Below are positions 8,073 through 15,842 of a stretch of DNA of 36,913 nt, in pieces; position 1 is the first letter of the stretch, and every line of letters begins with the position of its first letter. A model generated the notes under the pieces. It did not search any database, was not told the origin of the DNA, and saw only the letters and a list, made by a program, of their open reading frames with translations. Position numbers and translations under genes: made by a program. This stretch comes from Campylobacterales bacterium. GTDB taxonomy: Bacteria; Campylobacterota; Campylobacteria; Campylobacterales; QNZT01. The DNA is taken from the NCBI GenBank assembly GCA_016744895.1, contig JADGDK010000015.1:1-36913 (forward strand), in the 5' to 3' direction.

Positions 8073-8646
8073 CTATATAATAACTCAAAGAACTTTTACC
8101 AAATTTCTTACTCTTTTTTTGTCTAAAAGCACCTATAACTTCAGGCATTTTAGTTCCAGTTGCGTGTTCGACAATAATCATAACCACAATATCTTTGGGA
8201 GTATTTTCAATCAAAGAGAGTACTTTTTCATAAATATCCTCCATGCCTTCGCGAATATCAAAAGGAGGATCAAAATAGAGATATGCTTGCTCACTCTTTT
8301 GTGCAAACTCTTCAATTAATTTTGGATATATCTCAAAACTATCCCCTTTTAGTGCAAAAGTCCGCATATTATCTATCATCTCACAGTTTCTTTTTAAAAC
8401 TTTATAGGCGTGATTGTCTCTCTCAATAAAATAAGCTTTTTTAGCACCACGACTTACTGCTTCCAATCCCATAGATCCAGAACCACCAAAAACTTCAATA
8501 AAATTTTGATCTATAATATCAAACTGCAAAGTATCAAATAAAGACCCTTTGAGAATAGATTTTGTACTTCGAGTAGTACTTAAAGAAGCAGACTCTAATT
8601 TTTTACCTTTATAAGTACCACCTGTTATCGTAATAGAAAAGCTCAT
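8065..8646 (-). CDS. rsmD: 16S rRNA (guanine966-N2)-methyltransferase RsmD-like
   Basis: A Rossmann-fold SAM-dependent methyltransferase of 193 residues. It opens with ITGGTYKGKKL, the RsmD signature for the RNA-binding N-terminus. The SAM-binding loop is FGGSGSMGLEA (about 53-63) and the catalytic motif DPPF is at 126-129. RsmD methylates G966 of 16S rRNA in the 30S subunit. Annotation pipelines often call the Campylobacter equivalent a putative DNA methylase. In Campylobacter, as I recall, it also sits directly upstream of flgI, so the position next to flagellar genes is conserved. The ATG overlaps the TGA of the upstream gene by four bases (ATGA). Confidence 0.88.
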   Translation of the reverse strand: MSFSITITGGTYKGKKLESASLSTTRSTKSILKGSLFDTLQFDIIDQNFIEVFGGSGSMGLEAVSRGAKKAYFIERDNHAYKVLKRNCEMIDNMRTFALKGDSFEIYPKLIEEFAQKSEQAYLYFDPPFDIREGMEDIYEKVLSLIENTPKDIVVMIIVEHATGTKMPEVIGAFRQKKSKKFGKSSLSYYIVE

Positions 8647-8981
8647 GAGATTTTTCGTGCTAATTTTGCTATTTTATTGTGATGCTTCTTATTAAGCTTT
8701 TCAATAAAAGGTTTCATTTGCTCTTTAGAGGAGAGAGAGATCTCTGATTCCAGTATTTTGAGGAAATGCGCTTCTAAAGTCCCAAAAAGCTCTGCTTTGG
8801 TAAAAGGGATACGAAGATCCGCTTTTTTAGTATGACTTACCAATAAAGTGGGCTTATCCATTTGAAGCAGTTTATCACAAATAATAAGCTCTGCATACTC
8901 AGGTGAGACAATATGCCCTTTTAAATACGTTTCTAGTGATTTTTGTAAAAGTAGTGAATCACACATAAGCGCTAATTTCAT
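8643..8981 (-). CDS. conserved hypothetical, possible degenerate receiver-like protein
   Basis: A 112-residue soluble protein that I do not recognise. The first 70 residues alternate short hydrophobic strands (KLALMCDSLLLQ, AELIICDK, PTLLVSH) and helices in a pattern reminiscent of a small alpha/beta fold such as a receiver domain. The C-terminal 40 residues are lysine-rich and helical, ending KHHNKIAKLARKIS. It overlaps rsmD by four bases and so is translationally coupled. The basic tail could bind RNA or DNA, but that is inference. It is divergent from flaG across a 138-base gap. Confidence 0.7.
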   Translation of the reverse strand: MKLALMCDSLLLQKSLETYLKGHIVSPEYAELIICDKLLQMDKPTLLVSHTKKADLRIPFTKAELFGTLEAHFLKILESEISLSSKEQMKPFIEKLNKKHHNKIAKLARKIS

Positions 8982-9063
8982 TTATATAATACCTATCCTT
9001 GTCACAAATAGTAAACTTTTTATGATTTTATCACAAACTGTTATAAATTTTAAACAAATTTTA

Positions 9064-9090
9064 TCAAGTAATATAATTCTTTACCGATGT
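9064..9090 (+). promoter_or_regulatory. sigma-28 (FliA) promoter for flaG-fliD-fliS
   Basis: TCAAGTAA, an 11-base spacer, then ACCGATGT. The match to TAAAGTTT-N11-GCCGATAA is five of eight at -35 and contains the full CCGAT core at -10 with exact spacing. Transcription would begin near 9097, about 23 bases ahead of the flaG ATG at 9120. FliA control of flaG and the filament cap genes is expected from other Campylobacterota. The promoter covers the ATG at 9087, which argues against using that codon as the start. Confidence 0.75.
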
Positions 9091-9119
9091 ACTTTTTAGA
9101 AAAAGCTAAAGGAGTAGCA

Positions 9120-9503
9120 ATGGAATCCATGACAATAACGCCAAGTACGCAACCTATGGTTAGTGCACCAGCAGTTCCAACTTCTAATGAAACACCAAAG
9201 GTAGAAGCAAAAACTGTACAAACACAAACACAAGAAAAAGTACAAAGCAAAAATAATAACGAACAAGAGCAACAGCATCGTGAAATCAAACCATCAGAGG
9301 TGTCAGAAGAATTTAACAGTATTTCTGACTCATTAAACCTTGATGTAAAATTTGCTTATAACGAAAAAATAGATGAAGTTTATATCAATGTAACAGATAA
9401 AAACTCAGGAAGAGTCATACGAAAACTTCCAACAGAAGAAGCAATGAAAATTAAAGAGAGCATGAAAGACTTAGTTGGTGTTCTATTTGATAAAAAAGGA
9501 TAA
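9120..9503 (+). CDS. flaG: FlaG family protein
   Basis: FlaG (128 residues from the ATG at 9120, which has AAAGGAG six bases upstream; an upstream ATG at 9087 falls within the promoter). The N-terminal half is low-complexity, rich in Thr, Gln, Glu and Asn. The conserved FlaG domain occupies about residues 55-128: SLNLDVKFAYNEKIDEVYINVTD and then GRVIRKLPTEEAMKIKE. FlaG affects filament length in Campylobacter and Helicobacter. It begins the operon flaG-fliD-fliS, with fliD three bases after its stop. Confidence 0.92.
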   Translation: MESMTITPSTQPMVSAPAVPTSNETPKVEAKTVQTQTQEKVQSKNNNEQEQQHREIKPSEVSEEFNSISDSLNLDVKFAYNEKIDEVYINVTDKNSGRVIRKLPTEEAMKIKESMKDLVGVLFDKKG

Positions 9504-9506
9504 GAG

Positions 9507-10859
9507 ATGGCAGGTGCATTAAGTACCCTAGGGCTAGGAAGTCAAGGGGTTTTAACCAATGATATTATTGATCAACTTAAAGAAGCAGATAAAACATCTA
9601 TTATCAATCCTATAGAAAATAAAATTGAAGTATCTAATACTAAACAATCTACACTTTCGGAGATTAAGAAACTTGTTACAGAGCTTAAAGATCAAATTGT
9701 TTCACTCTCAGAACCAGAACTGTATCAAAATAAAACTAGTGCTTTAACCGGTAGTTCTATAACAGCTGACGTTTCGTCTTCAGCCCAAATACAAAACTTT
9801 GATATCAATGTTAAATCATTGGCAACACGAGATATTCAAGAGTCTACTCTAGGATTTTCATATGATGAAGCACTTGTAGAACCACAAACATTGACATTTA
9901 ACATTGATGGTAAAGACTATGATGTTGAAGTTGGTATCACAGATAATTTAAAAACTGTAGCAGAAAAAATTAAAACTACAACAGATGGGAAAATTGAAGC
10001 TTCTGTTTTAAATACAGGTGGAGATACGGATCCTTATAAATTAATTATTAAGTCAGCGGATACTGGAGTAGACAATAAAATCACTATTAGCAGTACCGAA
10101 GCTGATCCAACAAAAAGCCTTGCTTTTGACAGAATTGGAGATGAACCTAAAGATGCAGAGATTGAACTAGATGGTATCACTGTACATAGAGCAAGCAATA
10201 CTGTTGATGATTTAGTTGATGGTGTCACCTTAAATCTTCAAGAAGAAGGTAAAACTTCTGTAAAAGTTACCGCTGATAATGAAAAACTGATTGAAGAGAT
10301 GGGTCTATTTGCGAAGAAATATAATTCAGTTATAGAAAAATTATCTGCAGTTACAAAATATGATGAAACAAATAAAAGTGCAGGTGTTTTTCAAGGTGCT
10401 AGTGAGATCCGAACTATTACCTCCTCTTTACAGAGTATTATTGGAGAAACAGTAACTTCAGATGGTAAAACTATTGCAGACTTTGGATTAGAACCTCAAC
10501 GTGGTGGAACGCTAAAGTTTGATGAAGCAGATTTCAAAGAGATGCTGACAAGTGATACTGGTAAAGTTGAAGATTTTTTTAGAGGAACAGATGGAGACAA
10601 TGGACTGTTTAATAAATTTGAAGACACACTTTTTGATATTGCGACCAGTTCCACAGGTGCATTAAAATCATTGAACAGTAATATTGAAAATAATTTAAGT
10701 GCACTTTTAGAAGAGCAGACTAAAGCGCAAACAAGATTGGACGATAGGTATGCAATCATGACAAAAAGATTCGCAGCATTTGATGGGGTTATAGCAAGAT
10801 TAAGTAGCCAATCAACTTCCATTCAATCTATGATTGATGCACAATATGCAGATAGCTAA
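9507..10859 (+). CDS. fliD: flagellar filament capping protein
   Basis: FliD (450 residues) forms the pentameric or hexameric cap that folds flagellin at the filament tip. The N-terminus MAGALSTLGLGSQGVLTNDIIDQLKE and the C-terminal coiled segment (RLDDRYAIMTKRFAAFDGVIARL) are standard. A hook-IN-like motif lies near residues 125-155. The ATG follows AAGAG and lies 3 bases after flaG. The product is exported by the flagellar type III apparatus with FliT as its chaperone in enterics; two candidate FliT-like genes follow downstream. Confidence 0.96.
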   Translation: MAGALSTLGLGSQGVLTNDIIDQLKEADKTSIINPIENKIEVSNTKQSTLSEIKKLVTELKDQIVSLSEPELYQNKTSALTGSSITADVSSSAQIQNFDINVKSLATRDIQESTLGFSYDEALVEPQTLTFNIDGKDYDVEVGITDNLKTVAEKIKTTTDGKIEASVLNTGGDTDPYKLIIKSADTGVDNKITISSTEADPTKSLAFDRIGDEPKDAEIELDGITVHRASNTVDDLVDGVTLNLQEEGKTSVKVTADNEKLIEEMGLFAKKYNSVIEKLSAVTKYDETNKSAGVFQGASEIRTITSSLQSIIGETVTSDGKTIADFGLEPQRGGTLKFDEADFKEMLTSDTGKVEDFFRGTDGDNGLFNKFEDTLFDIATSSTGALKSLNSNIENNLSALLEEQTKAQTRLDDRYAIMTKRFAAFDGVIARLSSQSTSIQSMIDAQYADS

Positions 10860-10871
10860 GGAGAAAAAATA

Positions 10872-11252
10872 GTGACACATAGAGCACACCAGGCGTATAG
10901 CCAAAACCATACAGCGGTACAGACACCTGAAAAACTTATCGAGATGTTATACGAGGGACTTTTAAAGTTTACGTCATTAGCAAAAAGAGCAATTGAAGAG
11001 GGAGATGCTGAAGCAAAAGCAAAATGGATCAATAGATCTATCGATATTTTTATTGAACTCATCAGCTCATTAAGCAATGATGGCACAGATATGACAGCAT
11101 ATCTAAGTGGTCTCTATATGCATCAAATAAAAACATTAAATAAAGCAAATATAGAAAACTCAACTACAGAACTAGATAGCATTATCCATGTCGTCAAAGT
11201 ATTACTGGAAACATGGAAAGAGGAGACTTCAATTGCATACGAAATGGCTTAA
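10872..11252 (+). CDS. fliS: flagellin export chaperone FliS
   Basis: FliS (126 residues) holds flagellin monomers in the cytoplasm. Recognisable features are the N-terminal AYSQNHTAVQTPEKLIEMLYEG and the helical bundle continuing to the C-terminal TWKEETS. The GTG start at 10872 has AAGGAG eight bases upstream, overlapping the fliD stop. The length is typical. The next gene begins inside its 3' end, so expression is tightly coupled. Confidence 0.94.
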   Translation: MTHRAHQAYSQNHTAVQTPEKLIEMLYEGLLKFTSLAKRAIEEGDAEAKAKWINRSIDIFIELISSLSNDGTDMTAYLSGLYMHQIKTLNKANIENSTTELDSIIHVVKVLLETWKEETSIAYEMA

Positions 11253-11490
11253 AGCATTTAAAATTGCACTTATAGAGGAAGATCTTAAGAGTATAGATAC
11301 ACTACTTTCAGAGATTCCAGAATTTAAAAAAATTGAGGATATGAGAAATGCTTATACCCTTATAGGAGAAGCGAAAAAAAAGTTTGAAGATGAGCAGATG
11401 ATCATACAACAAAAAATGAATAAAATGCAACAAGCAAAAAAGTTTTTAAATGTCAATGTTCGAGAAGCAAACTTGGATGAAGTTTACTAA
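11233..11490 (+). CDS. FliT-like small helical protein, first copy
   Basis: The likely start is the TTG at 11233, which has GAGGAG about eight bases upstream; it gives 85 residues and a 20-base overlap with fliS. The predicted product is helical, with PEFKKIEDMRNAYTL in the middle and a coiled EDEQMIIQQKMNKMQQ near the end. Position after fliS and size match fliT, the FliD chaperone, but the family is too divergent to confirm by eye. A homologue sits 156 bases downstream, with 38 identical residues in a 63-residue ungapped alignment by my count. The copy here has an extra 15-residue C-terminal tail. Confidence 0.72.
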   Translation: MHTKWLKAFKIALIEEDLKSIDTLLSEIPEFKKIEDMRNAYTLIGEAKKKFEDEQMIIQQKMNKMQQAKKFLNVNVREANLDEVY

Positions 11491-11549
11491 TAAAGGATGT
11501 ATTTAAACTAATTTTATAATTTTATAATTTATTTAATTATGACATAACT

Positions 11550-11578
11550 TTGACATATCTTATAGTTATACTTACAGT
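11550..11578 (+). promoter_or_regulatory. candidate sigma-70 promoter for the second FliT-like gene
   Basis: TTGACA (11550-11555), a 17-base spacer, then TACAGT (four of six matches to TATAAT) in the 155-base gap between the two FliT-like genes. Such a complete -35 is uncommon in this genome. It would let the second copy be transcribed apart from the sigma-28 operon. Confidence 0.4.
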
Positions 11579-11645
11579 ATGCAAAGATACGATGTTATAC
11601 ATCATACTTTAGTTAAAAAATATATGAGATAAAAAGGGACAAAAG

Positions 11646-11855
11646 ATGAATTGGATTGAACTATTTAAATTAGCACTCACAAGAAAAGATATTATAACTA
11701 TTGATAAACTTGTACAAGATGTACCTGAATTTAAAAAAATAGAAGATATGAGAGCCGCATATACTCTTCTAGATGAAGTAAAGCAAACATTTGAGCGTGA
11801 GCAACATATCATTCAACAAAAAATGAACAATATGCAACATCAACACGCTTCTTAA
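11646..11855 (+). CDS. FliT-like small helical protein, second copy
   Basis: A 69-residue helical protein clearly paralogous to the gene just upstream: both contain PEFKKIEDMR, then AYTL, then a coiled EQ-II-QQKMN segment. It lacks the C-terminal tail of the first copy. The ATG has AAAAGGGA at a good distance. It has its own intergenic region with a candidate sigma-70 promoter. Its stop overlaps the convergent cation transporter gene by four bases. A function as flagellar chaperone is inferred from the neighbourhood. Confidence 0.75.
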   Translation: MNWIELFKLALTRKDIITIDKLVQDVPEFKKIEDMRAAYTLLDEVKQTFEREQHIIQQKMNNMQHQHAS

Positions 11856-12736
11856 TGATGATGTTCCGCTTGACTATCATCGTATGGATCTAGATGCATA
11901 TTCATAACCCACTCACGAGTAGGATCTAATAAAGAGATTCTCTCCTCAATACGATCACTTATACGATGTGCTTCTAAAAGTAACATATCATTTGTAAAAA
12001 CCAAATGTACATCTACAAAGTTATTATGACCTGAAGTTCTTGTTTTAAGAAAATGATGACCTGTTAATCCCTCTTCACTATTTAAAATGTATTCTATATG
12101 TTCAACTTGTTTATCTTCTAACGCACCATCTAAAAGTACATATACACCCTCTTTGATAATTTTATAAGCCTCAAAAATAATATAAATAGCGATAAGCCCA
12201 CCAATAATCGAATCAATAATTTGCCAAGATGTAAATTGAATCAATACCAAAGAGACCAAAATTGCACCATTGGTAAAAATATCAGTTTTATAGTGAAGCG
12301 CATCTGATTTAATCACCATAGAGTTTGTCTTTTTTGCAACATAATTTAGATAAAGAACTAAAGCAATAGTAATAATTAAAGAGATTAACATGACAATAAT
12401 TGAAGTCTCAAGAAGCTTAGTCTCTTCATGATGAAAAGCCTTACGAATCGCTTCATAAAAGATATAGATACCTGACATGGTAATCACTGTACCTTCTATC
12501 ACCGCAGCCAAAGCTTCAATCTTTCCTCTACCATAATTAAAAGTTTTATCAGCAGGCTGTTCAGATTTTGTGACTGCAAAAAAGTTAAAAACCGATACTA
12601 TAAGATCTAGCACTGAATCAATAGCACTTGCTAAAACAGCAACTGAACCACTCATGATTCCAATAGTAAGTTTGATAAAAATTAAAAGTGTAGAGGTAGC
12701 ACTAGCGACAAGTGTCGCCTTTTTCTGTAAGGTCAT
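11852..12736 (-). CDS. cation diffusion facilitator, FieF-like
   Basis: A divalent metal/proton antiporter of the CDF family (294 residues) with six membrane helices and a cytoplasmic C-terminal ferredoxin-like domain. The transport-site residues align with E. coli FieF: Asp40 and Asp44 in helix 2 (SAIDSVLDL), His148 and Asp152 in helix 5 (DALHYKTD). This DD-HD set is typical for Zn or Fe export. The C-terminal domain has a THH-type loop (GHHFLKTRTSGHNNFVDVHL), and the tail ends in three histidines. The ATG follows AAGG. It appears to be a single gene. Confidence 0.92.
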   Translation of the reverse strand: MTLQKKATLVASATSTLLIFIKLTIGIMSGSVAVLASAIDSVLDLIVSVFNFFAVTKSEQPADKTFNYGRGKIEALAAVIEGTVITMSGIYIFYEAIRKAFHHEETKLLETSIIVMLISLIITIALVLYLNYVAKKTNSMVIKSDALHYKTDIFTNGAILVSLVLIQFTSWQIIDSIIGGLIAIYIIFEAYKIIKEGVYVLLDGALEDKQVEHIEYILNSEEGLTGHHFLKTRTSGHNNFVDVHLVFTNDMLLLEAHRISDRIEERISLLDPTREWVMNMHLDPYDDSQAEHHH

Positions 12737-12774
12737 AAAAGCTCCAAATGATTTTTCGTATTATACAATCATCG

Positions 12775-13383
12775 CTATAAAACTTTTGGTAAATGCCACT
12801 CTTTATAAAAGGCAATAAACCGTAAAGCAATTCCTATAAAAAATACATTCATAATCGTAAGAAAATTTAATATATCAATAACACCTAAGATATAAATCAA
12901 AATACCTACAAAGATAGCAACTGTTCCATAAAACTCACTTACTAAAACCATAGGTATTTTATTGATAAGCATATCTCTCAAAACTCCACCACCCACAGCA
13001 GTAATCAAAGAAAGAAGGATCACACCAAAAAAATTAAACTCTGCCTCAACACCAATCAGTGCTCCAGAAATTGCAAATGAGACAAGTCCAAGCGTATCTG
13101 CTATCATAAAATAGAGGCTTTTTTCAATATTTGCAAAACGTTGAAGTTTAAATATTATTGCAATAATAACAACGGAGATCACTAATATAGAAGCAAGGTT
13201 ATTGCTAAAAGCATAGAGTTCTCTTCCTACCAAGACATCACGAATCACACCACCACCAAGGGCAGTAAGAAAAGAGGTGATAAAGACACCTAAAATATCT
13301 AACTTACTCGATACTGCAATAAAAAAGCCACTGAGAGAAAAGGAGATAATCCCAATGATCTCAGCAACTTCTATAAGCGTCAA
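12775..13383 (-). CDS. trimeric intracellular cation channel (TRIC/UPF0126) family protein
   Basis: A 202-residue inner-membrane protein with seven predicted helices in two homologous halves. Each half carries the family signature: TALGGGVIRDVLVG near residue 40 and TAVGGGVLRDMLIN near residue 127. Prokaryotic TRIC members are monovalent cation channels; E. coli YicG is of this type. The TTG start at 13383 overlaps the leuA stop by four bases (TTGA), so it is probably made from the leuA transcript. Why a channel should follow leuA is not apparent. Confidence 0.9.
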   Translation of the reverse strand: MTLIEVAEIIGIISFSLSGFFIAVSSKLDILGVFITSFLTALGGGVIRDVLVGRELYAFSNNLASILVISVVIIAIIFKLQRFANIEKSLYFMIADTLGLVSFAISGALIGVEAEFNFFGVILLSLITAVGGGVLRDMLINKIPMVLVSEFYGTVAIFVGILIYILGVIDILNFLTIMNVFFIGIALRFIAFYKEWHLPKVL

Positions 13384-15017
13384 TCTTGATCAGCTTTTGC
13401 AATATTCAAGGTACTAACTAAAGCATTGATAGAGGCATATGAGATATTATCCCCTACTCCAACACCATAGTAAGTTTTTTCATTTGCAATCACTGCAAAA
13501 TATGCCGCAGCTTTTGCATCTGAGCCATGAGAAAGTGCGTGTTCAAAATATTCAACTACTTTAAACTCCACACCCAACTCTTTAAATCCATTACTTACAG
13601 CATCAATAATCCCGCCAGAAGTGATCTTTTTAAAATGTCTATTTTCACCTATGCAAAAATCACCTTCAACACATGATTGTTTATCATCAAGCTCTATTTT
13701 AAAATCACTTAAACAATAATAGTCATGACGATTCACAAATTGTGCTTCAAATAGCTCTAAAATTTGCTGTTCACTTAAAATTCCATCCACTCTATCACTC
13801 TGTTTTTGAATGATTTTTCCTACTATTGGTTCCATAATTTTTGGTATCTTATAGCCATAATTTGTATTTAAGATATAAGCAACACCACCTTTTCCAGATT
13901 GTGAATTGATTCGAATAATCGCTTCATAATCACGTCCAACATCTTTTGGATCAATTGGAAGATAAGGTACTTTCCACTGCTTGTTATCTTTTTGAACTTC
14001 CATACCTTTTTTAATAGCATCTTGATGTGAACCACTAAAAGCGGTATAAACCAAATATCCAACATAAGGATGTCTCACACTTGTTGAAATTTCATTCACA
14101 CTCTCAACAGTTTTAACAATTTTATCCACATCAGAAAAATCAAGCTTAGGATCTACACCTTGTGTATACATATTTAATCCAACAGTTAAAATATCTACAT
14201 TTCCAGTTCGTTCACCATTTCCAAGTAACGTACCTTCAACACGATCCGCCCCAGCCATCAAAGCTAACTCAGTTGCTGCAATTGCAGTACCTCTATCATT
14301 ATGGGCATGTAAACTTACTAAAACTTGGTCACGTCTTTTGATTTGACGGCACATCCATTCAATTTGGTCTGCATAAATATTTGGTGTTGAGGACTCCACA
14401 GTTGCAGGAAGATTTAAAATCACTTTTTCATCTCCTTGTGGGTTCCAAGCATCTACTACAGCATTACAGATATCACTTGCAAACTCTAACTCAGTTTGCG
14501 TAAAACTCTCTGGAGAATACTCAAGTCTCACAGTGCCATCAAACCCTTCAAAATACTCTTTTACCCAGGCAACACCTTGCAAAGCAATATCAATAATCTC
14601 TTTTTGTCCCTTTTTAAAGACAATTTCTCGCTGATTAGTCGAAGTCGAGTTATAAAGATGTACAATCACATTTTTTGCACCCTGCAATGCTTCAGCACTT
14701 TTTTTAATCAAATGCTCTCTAGCTTGTGTTAAAACCTGAATCGTTACATCATCTGGAATTAAGTTATTGTCGATCAAATACCGTGTGAATTCGTATTCAA
14801 CTTCACTCGCACTTGGAAAACCAACCTCAATCTCTTTAAATCCCATCTCAACTAACAACTTAAAAAACCGAACTTTCTTATCCAAAGTCATCGGTTTGAT
14901 TAAGGACTGATTTCCATCTCTAAGATCCACACTACACCACATTGGTGCCTCTGTAATCTCAGAATCAGGCCATGTTCTATCTTTTATATCTATTTTTTTA
15001 AATTTTGTGTATTTCAT
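13380..15017 (-). CDS. leuA: 2-isopropylmalate synthase, long (type II) form
   Basis: The first committed enzyme of leucine biosynthesis, condensing acetyl-CoA with 2-oxoisovalerate. The 545-residue length and the opening TWPDSEITEAPMWCSVDLRD mark the type II form seen in yeast and Mycobacterium. The catalytic LRDGNQ lies at 32-37, and the metal ligands HAHNDRG at 237-243. The C-terminal LeuA regulatory domain (about 400-545), with GGIIDAVSNGFKELG, would bind leucine for feedback inhibition. The ATG is preceded by AAGAGAGAA. A leucine-rich leader ORF lies 84 bases upstream on the same strand. The other leu genes are not in the window. Confidence 0.95.
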   Translation of the reverse strand: MKYTKFKKIDIKDRTWPDSEITEAPMWCSVDLRDGNQSLIKPMTLDKKVRFFKLLVEMGFKEIEVGFPSASEVEYEFTRYLIDNNLIPDDVTIQVLTQAREHLIKKSAEALQGAKNVIVHLYNSTSTNQREIVFKKGQKEIIDIALQGVAWVKEYFEGFDGTVRLEYSPESFTQTELEFASDICNAVVDAWNPQGDEKVILNLPATVESSTPNIYADQIEWMCRQIKRRDQVLVSLHAHNDRGTAIAATELALMAGADRVEGTLLGNGERTGNVDILTVGLNMYTQGVDPKLDFSDVDKIVKTVESVNEISTSVRHPYVGYLVYTAFSGSHQDAIKKGMEVQKDNKQWKVPYLPIDPKDVGRDYEAIIRINSQSGKGGVAYILNTNYGYKIPKIMEPIVGKIIQKQSDRVDGILSEQQILELFEAQFVNRHDYYCLSDFKIELDDKQSCVEGDFCIGENRHFKKITSGGIIDAVSNGFKELGVEFKVVEYFEHALSHGSDAKAAAYFAVIANEKTYYGVGVGDNISYASINALVSTLNIAKADQD

Positions 15018-15101
15018 AATATTTTCTCTCTTTTTATATTTGTCAATATAGCATAAATATATGCAAACTTTTAAATGTAAGTGCTGTTAATGTCTAAAAA
15101 A

Positions 15102-15185
15102 TTATAGACTAAGAAGTAAGAGTGAGAGCAGGAGAAGTGATTTAGTTCCGGCAGTATAGTTTTGAACTGTTTGATTTGGTATCAT
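15102..15185 (-). CDS. putative leucine-rich leader peptide of leuA
   Basis: A 27-codon ORF in the leader region of leuA. ATG at 15185 has a perfect AAGGAG seven bases upstream, stronger than that of leuA itself. The peptide starts MIPNQTVQNYTAGTKS and ends in eleven residues of which nine are leucine (LLLLSLLLLSL). The leucine codons are CTT, CTC, CTG, CTC, CTC, TTA, CTT, CTT, CTA, so codons infrequent in this AT-rich genome are used. A regulatory leader for a leucine biosynthetic gene is the classic attenuation arrangement. I find no GC-rich hairpin with a U run between it and leuA, so the mechanism may be translational. No experimental support is visible from sequence alone. Confidence 0.72.
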   Translation of the reverse strand: MIPNQTVQNYTAGTKSLLLLSLLLLSL

Positions 15186-15211
15186 GATTTCTCCTTGTTT
15201 AAATTTACTGT

Positions 15212-15217
15212 ATTGTA
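15212..15217 (-). promoter_or_regulatory. probable -10 element for the leuA leader transcript
   Basis: TACAAT on the minus strand, 27 bases ahead of the leader ATG, with TTGTTT 17 bases further upstream as a weak -35. Transcription would start near 15205, giving a leader of about 190 bases before leuA. The 187-base gap shared with the divergent cytochrome gene also contains a short palindrome (CTAGC-ACAA-GCTAG, 15290-15303) of unknown role. Confidence 0.5.
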
Positions 15218-15392
15218 GCATATTTTTTAGAAACAAACAAACTACCCAATATAAAGAATTTAAAAAAACTATAATATTTATAACTTTTTCTAGCACAAGC
15301 TAGTATTATATTTTCTTATGTAAAAATTTAAGCTTAGATAAATTCATAAAATATTATAATAAATAGTTATAAATAATTCTAAGGAGATCATT

Positions 15393-15809
15393 ATGAGAAG
15401 AGTTTTGTTGGCACTACTTCTGTCTAGTTCTATGGCATTTGCACAAAGTACCGCAGAGAAACAAGCAGAAAGAGTAAAAACTATGCAGGATTTAGAATCT
15501 GCAATGTCATTTATGCAAAAAGGTTTTTTGTATAACAATGAAAGTATGGTAATAAAAGGTGTAAGTGACTTTAAAGATAAATTAAGGAATATAGACTCTT
15601 TTGTAATTGATGTTGAGAATAAGGGAGAAGATAGACACAATAGATTTAATCCAAGAGCTTATGCTAGTGTTGAAACAAAAGCGATCTCAAAACTTGCTGA
15701 TGGAATTATAGATAATTTTAAAGATGGTAACAGAGATGAATCAATTAAATATTTTCATAAAACATTAGATAGATGTCTTACATGTCATAAAGTAGTTAGA
15801 AAATGGTAA
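15393..15809 (+). CDS. periplasmic monoheme c-type cytochrome, cytochrome c'-like
   Basis: A 138-residue exported protein. The signal peptide covers about residues 1-18 (hydrophobic run ending MAFAQS). The mature protein is predicted all-helical and bears one heme-attachment motif CLTCH at residues 128-132, close to the C-terminus. A C-terminal CxxCH after a helical bundle is the arrangement of cytochrome c' and cytochrome b562-type folds. The ATG has AAGGAG eight bases upstream, and TATAAT lies at 15355-15360. Redox partners cannot be inferred. It is monocistronic, ending at a strong hairpin. Confidence 0.85.
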   Translation: MRRVLLALLLSSSMAFAQSTAEKQAERVKTMQDLESAMSFMQKGFLYNNESMVIKGVSDFKDKLRNIDSFVIDVENKGEDRHNRFNPRAYASVETKAISKLADGIIDNFKDGNRDESIKYFHKTLDRCLTCHKVVRKW

Positions 15810-15813
15810 AAAT

Positions 15814-15840
15814 AACATAGAGGATTTTATCCTCTATGTT
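15814..15840. terminator. bidirectional hairpin terminator
   Basis: A perfect 11-base-pair stem (AACATAGAGGA / TCCTCTATGTT) with a five-base loop, between the converging cytochrome gene and the coiled-coil/HhH gene. Read on the minus strand it is followed by ATTTTTA. It probably ends transcription from both sides. Confidence 0.8.
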
Positions 15841-15842
15841 TA

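Noticed and set aside
9050-9289. Cysteine-rich 79-residue ORF on the minus strand
   Set aside because: It is the antisense of the Thr/Gln-rich flaG coding sequence; the cysteine run comes from that composition.
10496-10822. 108-residue ORF on the minus strand
   Set aside because: Fully antisense to fliD, without a ribosome binding site or recognisable family.
15018-15101. Intrinsic terminator between the leader ORF and leuA
   Set aside because: Only weak AT-rich stems are seen (GTCTA/TAGAC and GCATA/TATGC), without a following U run.
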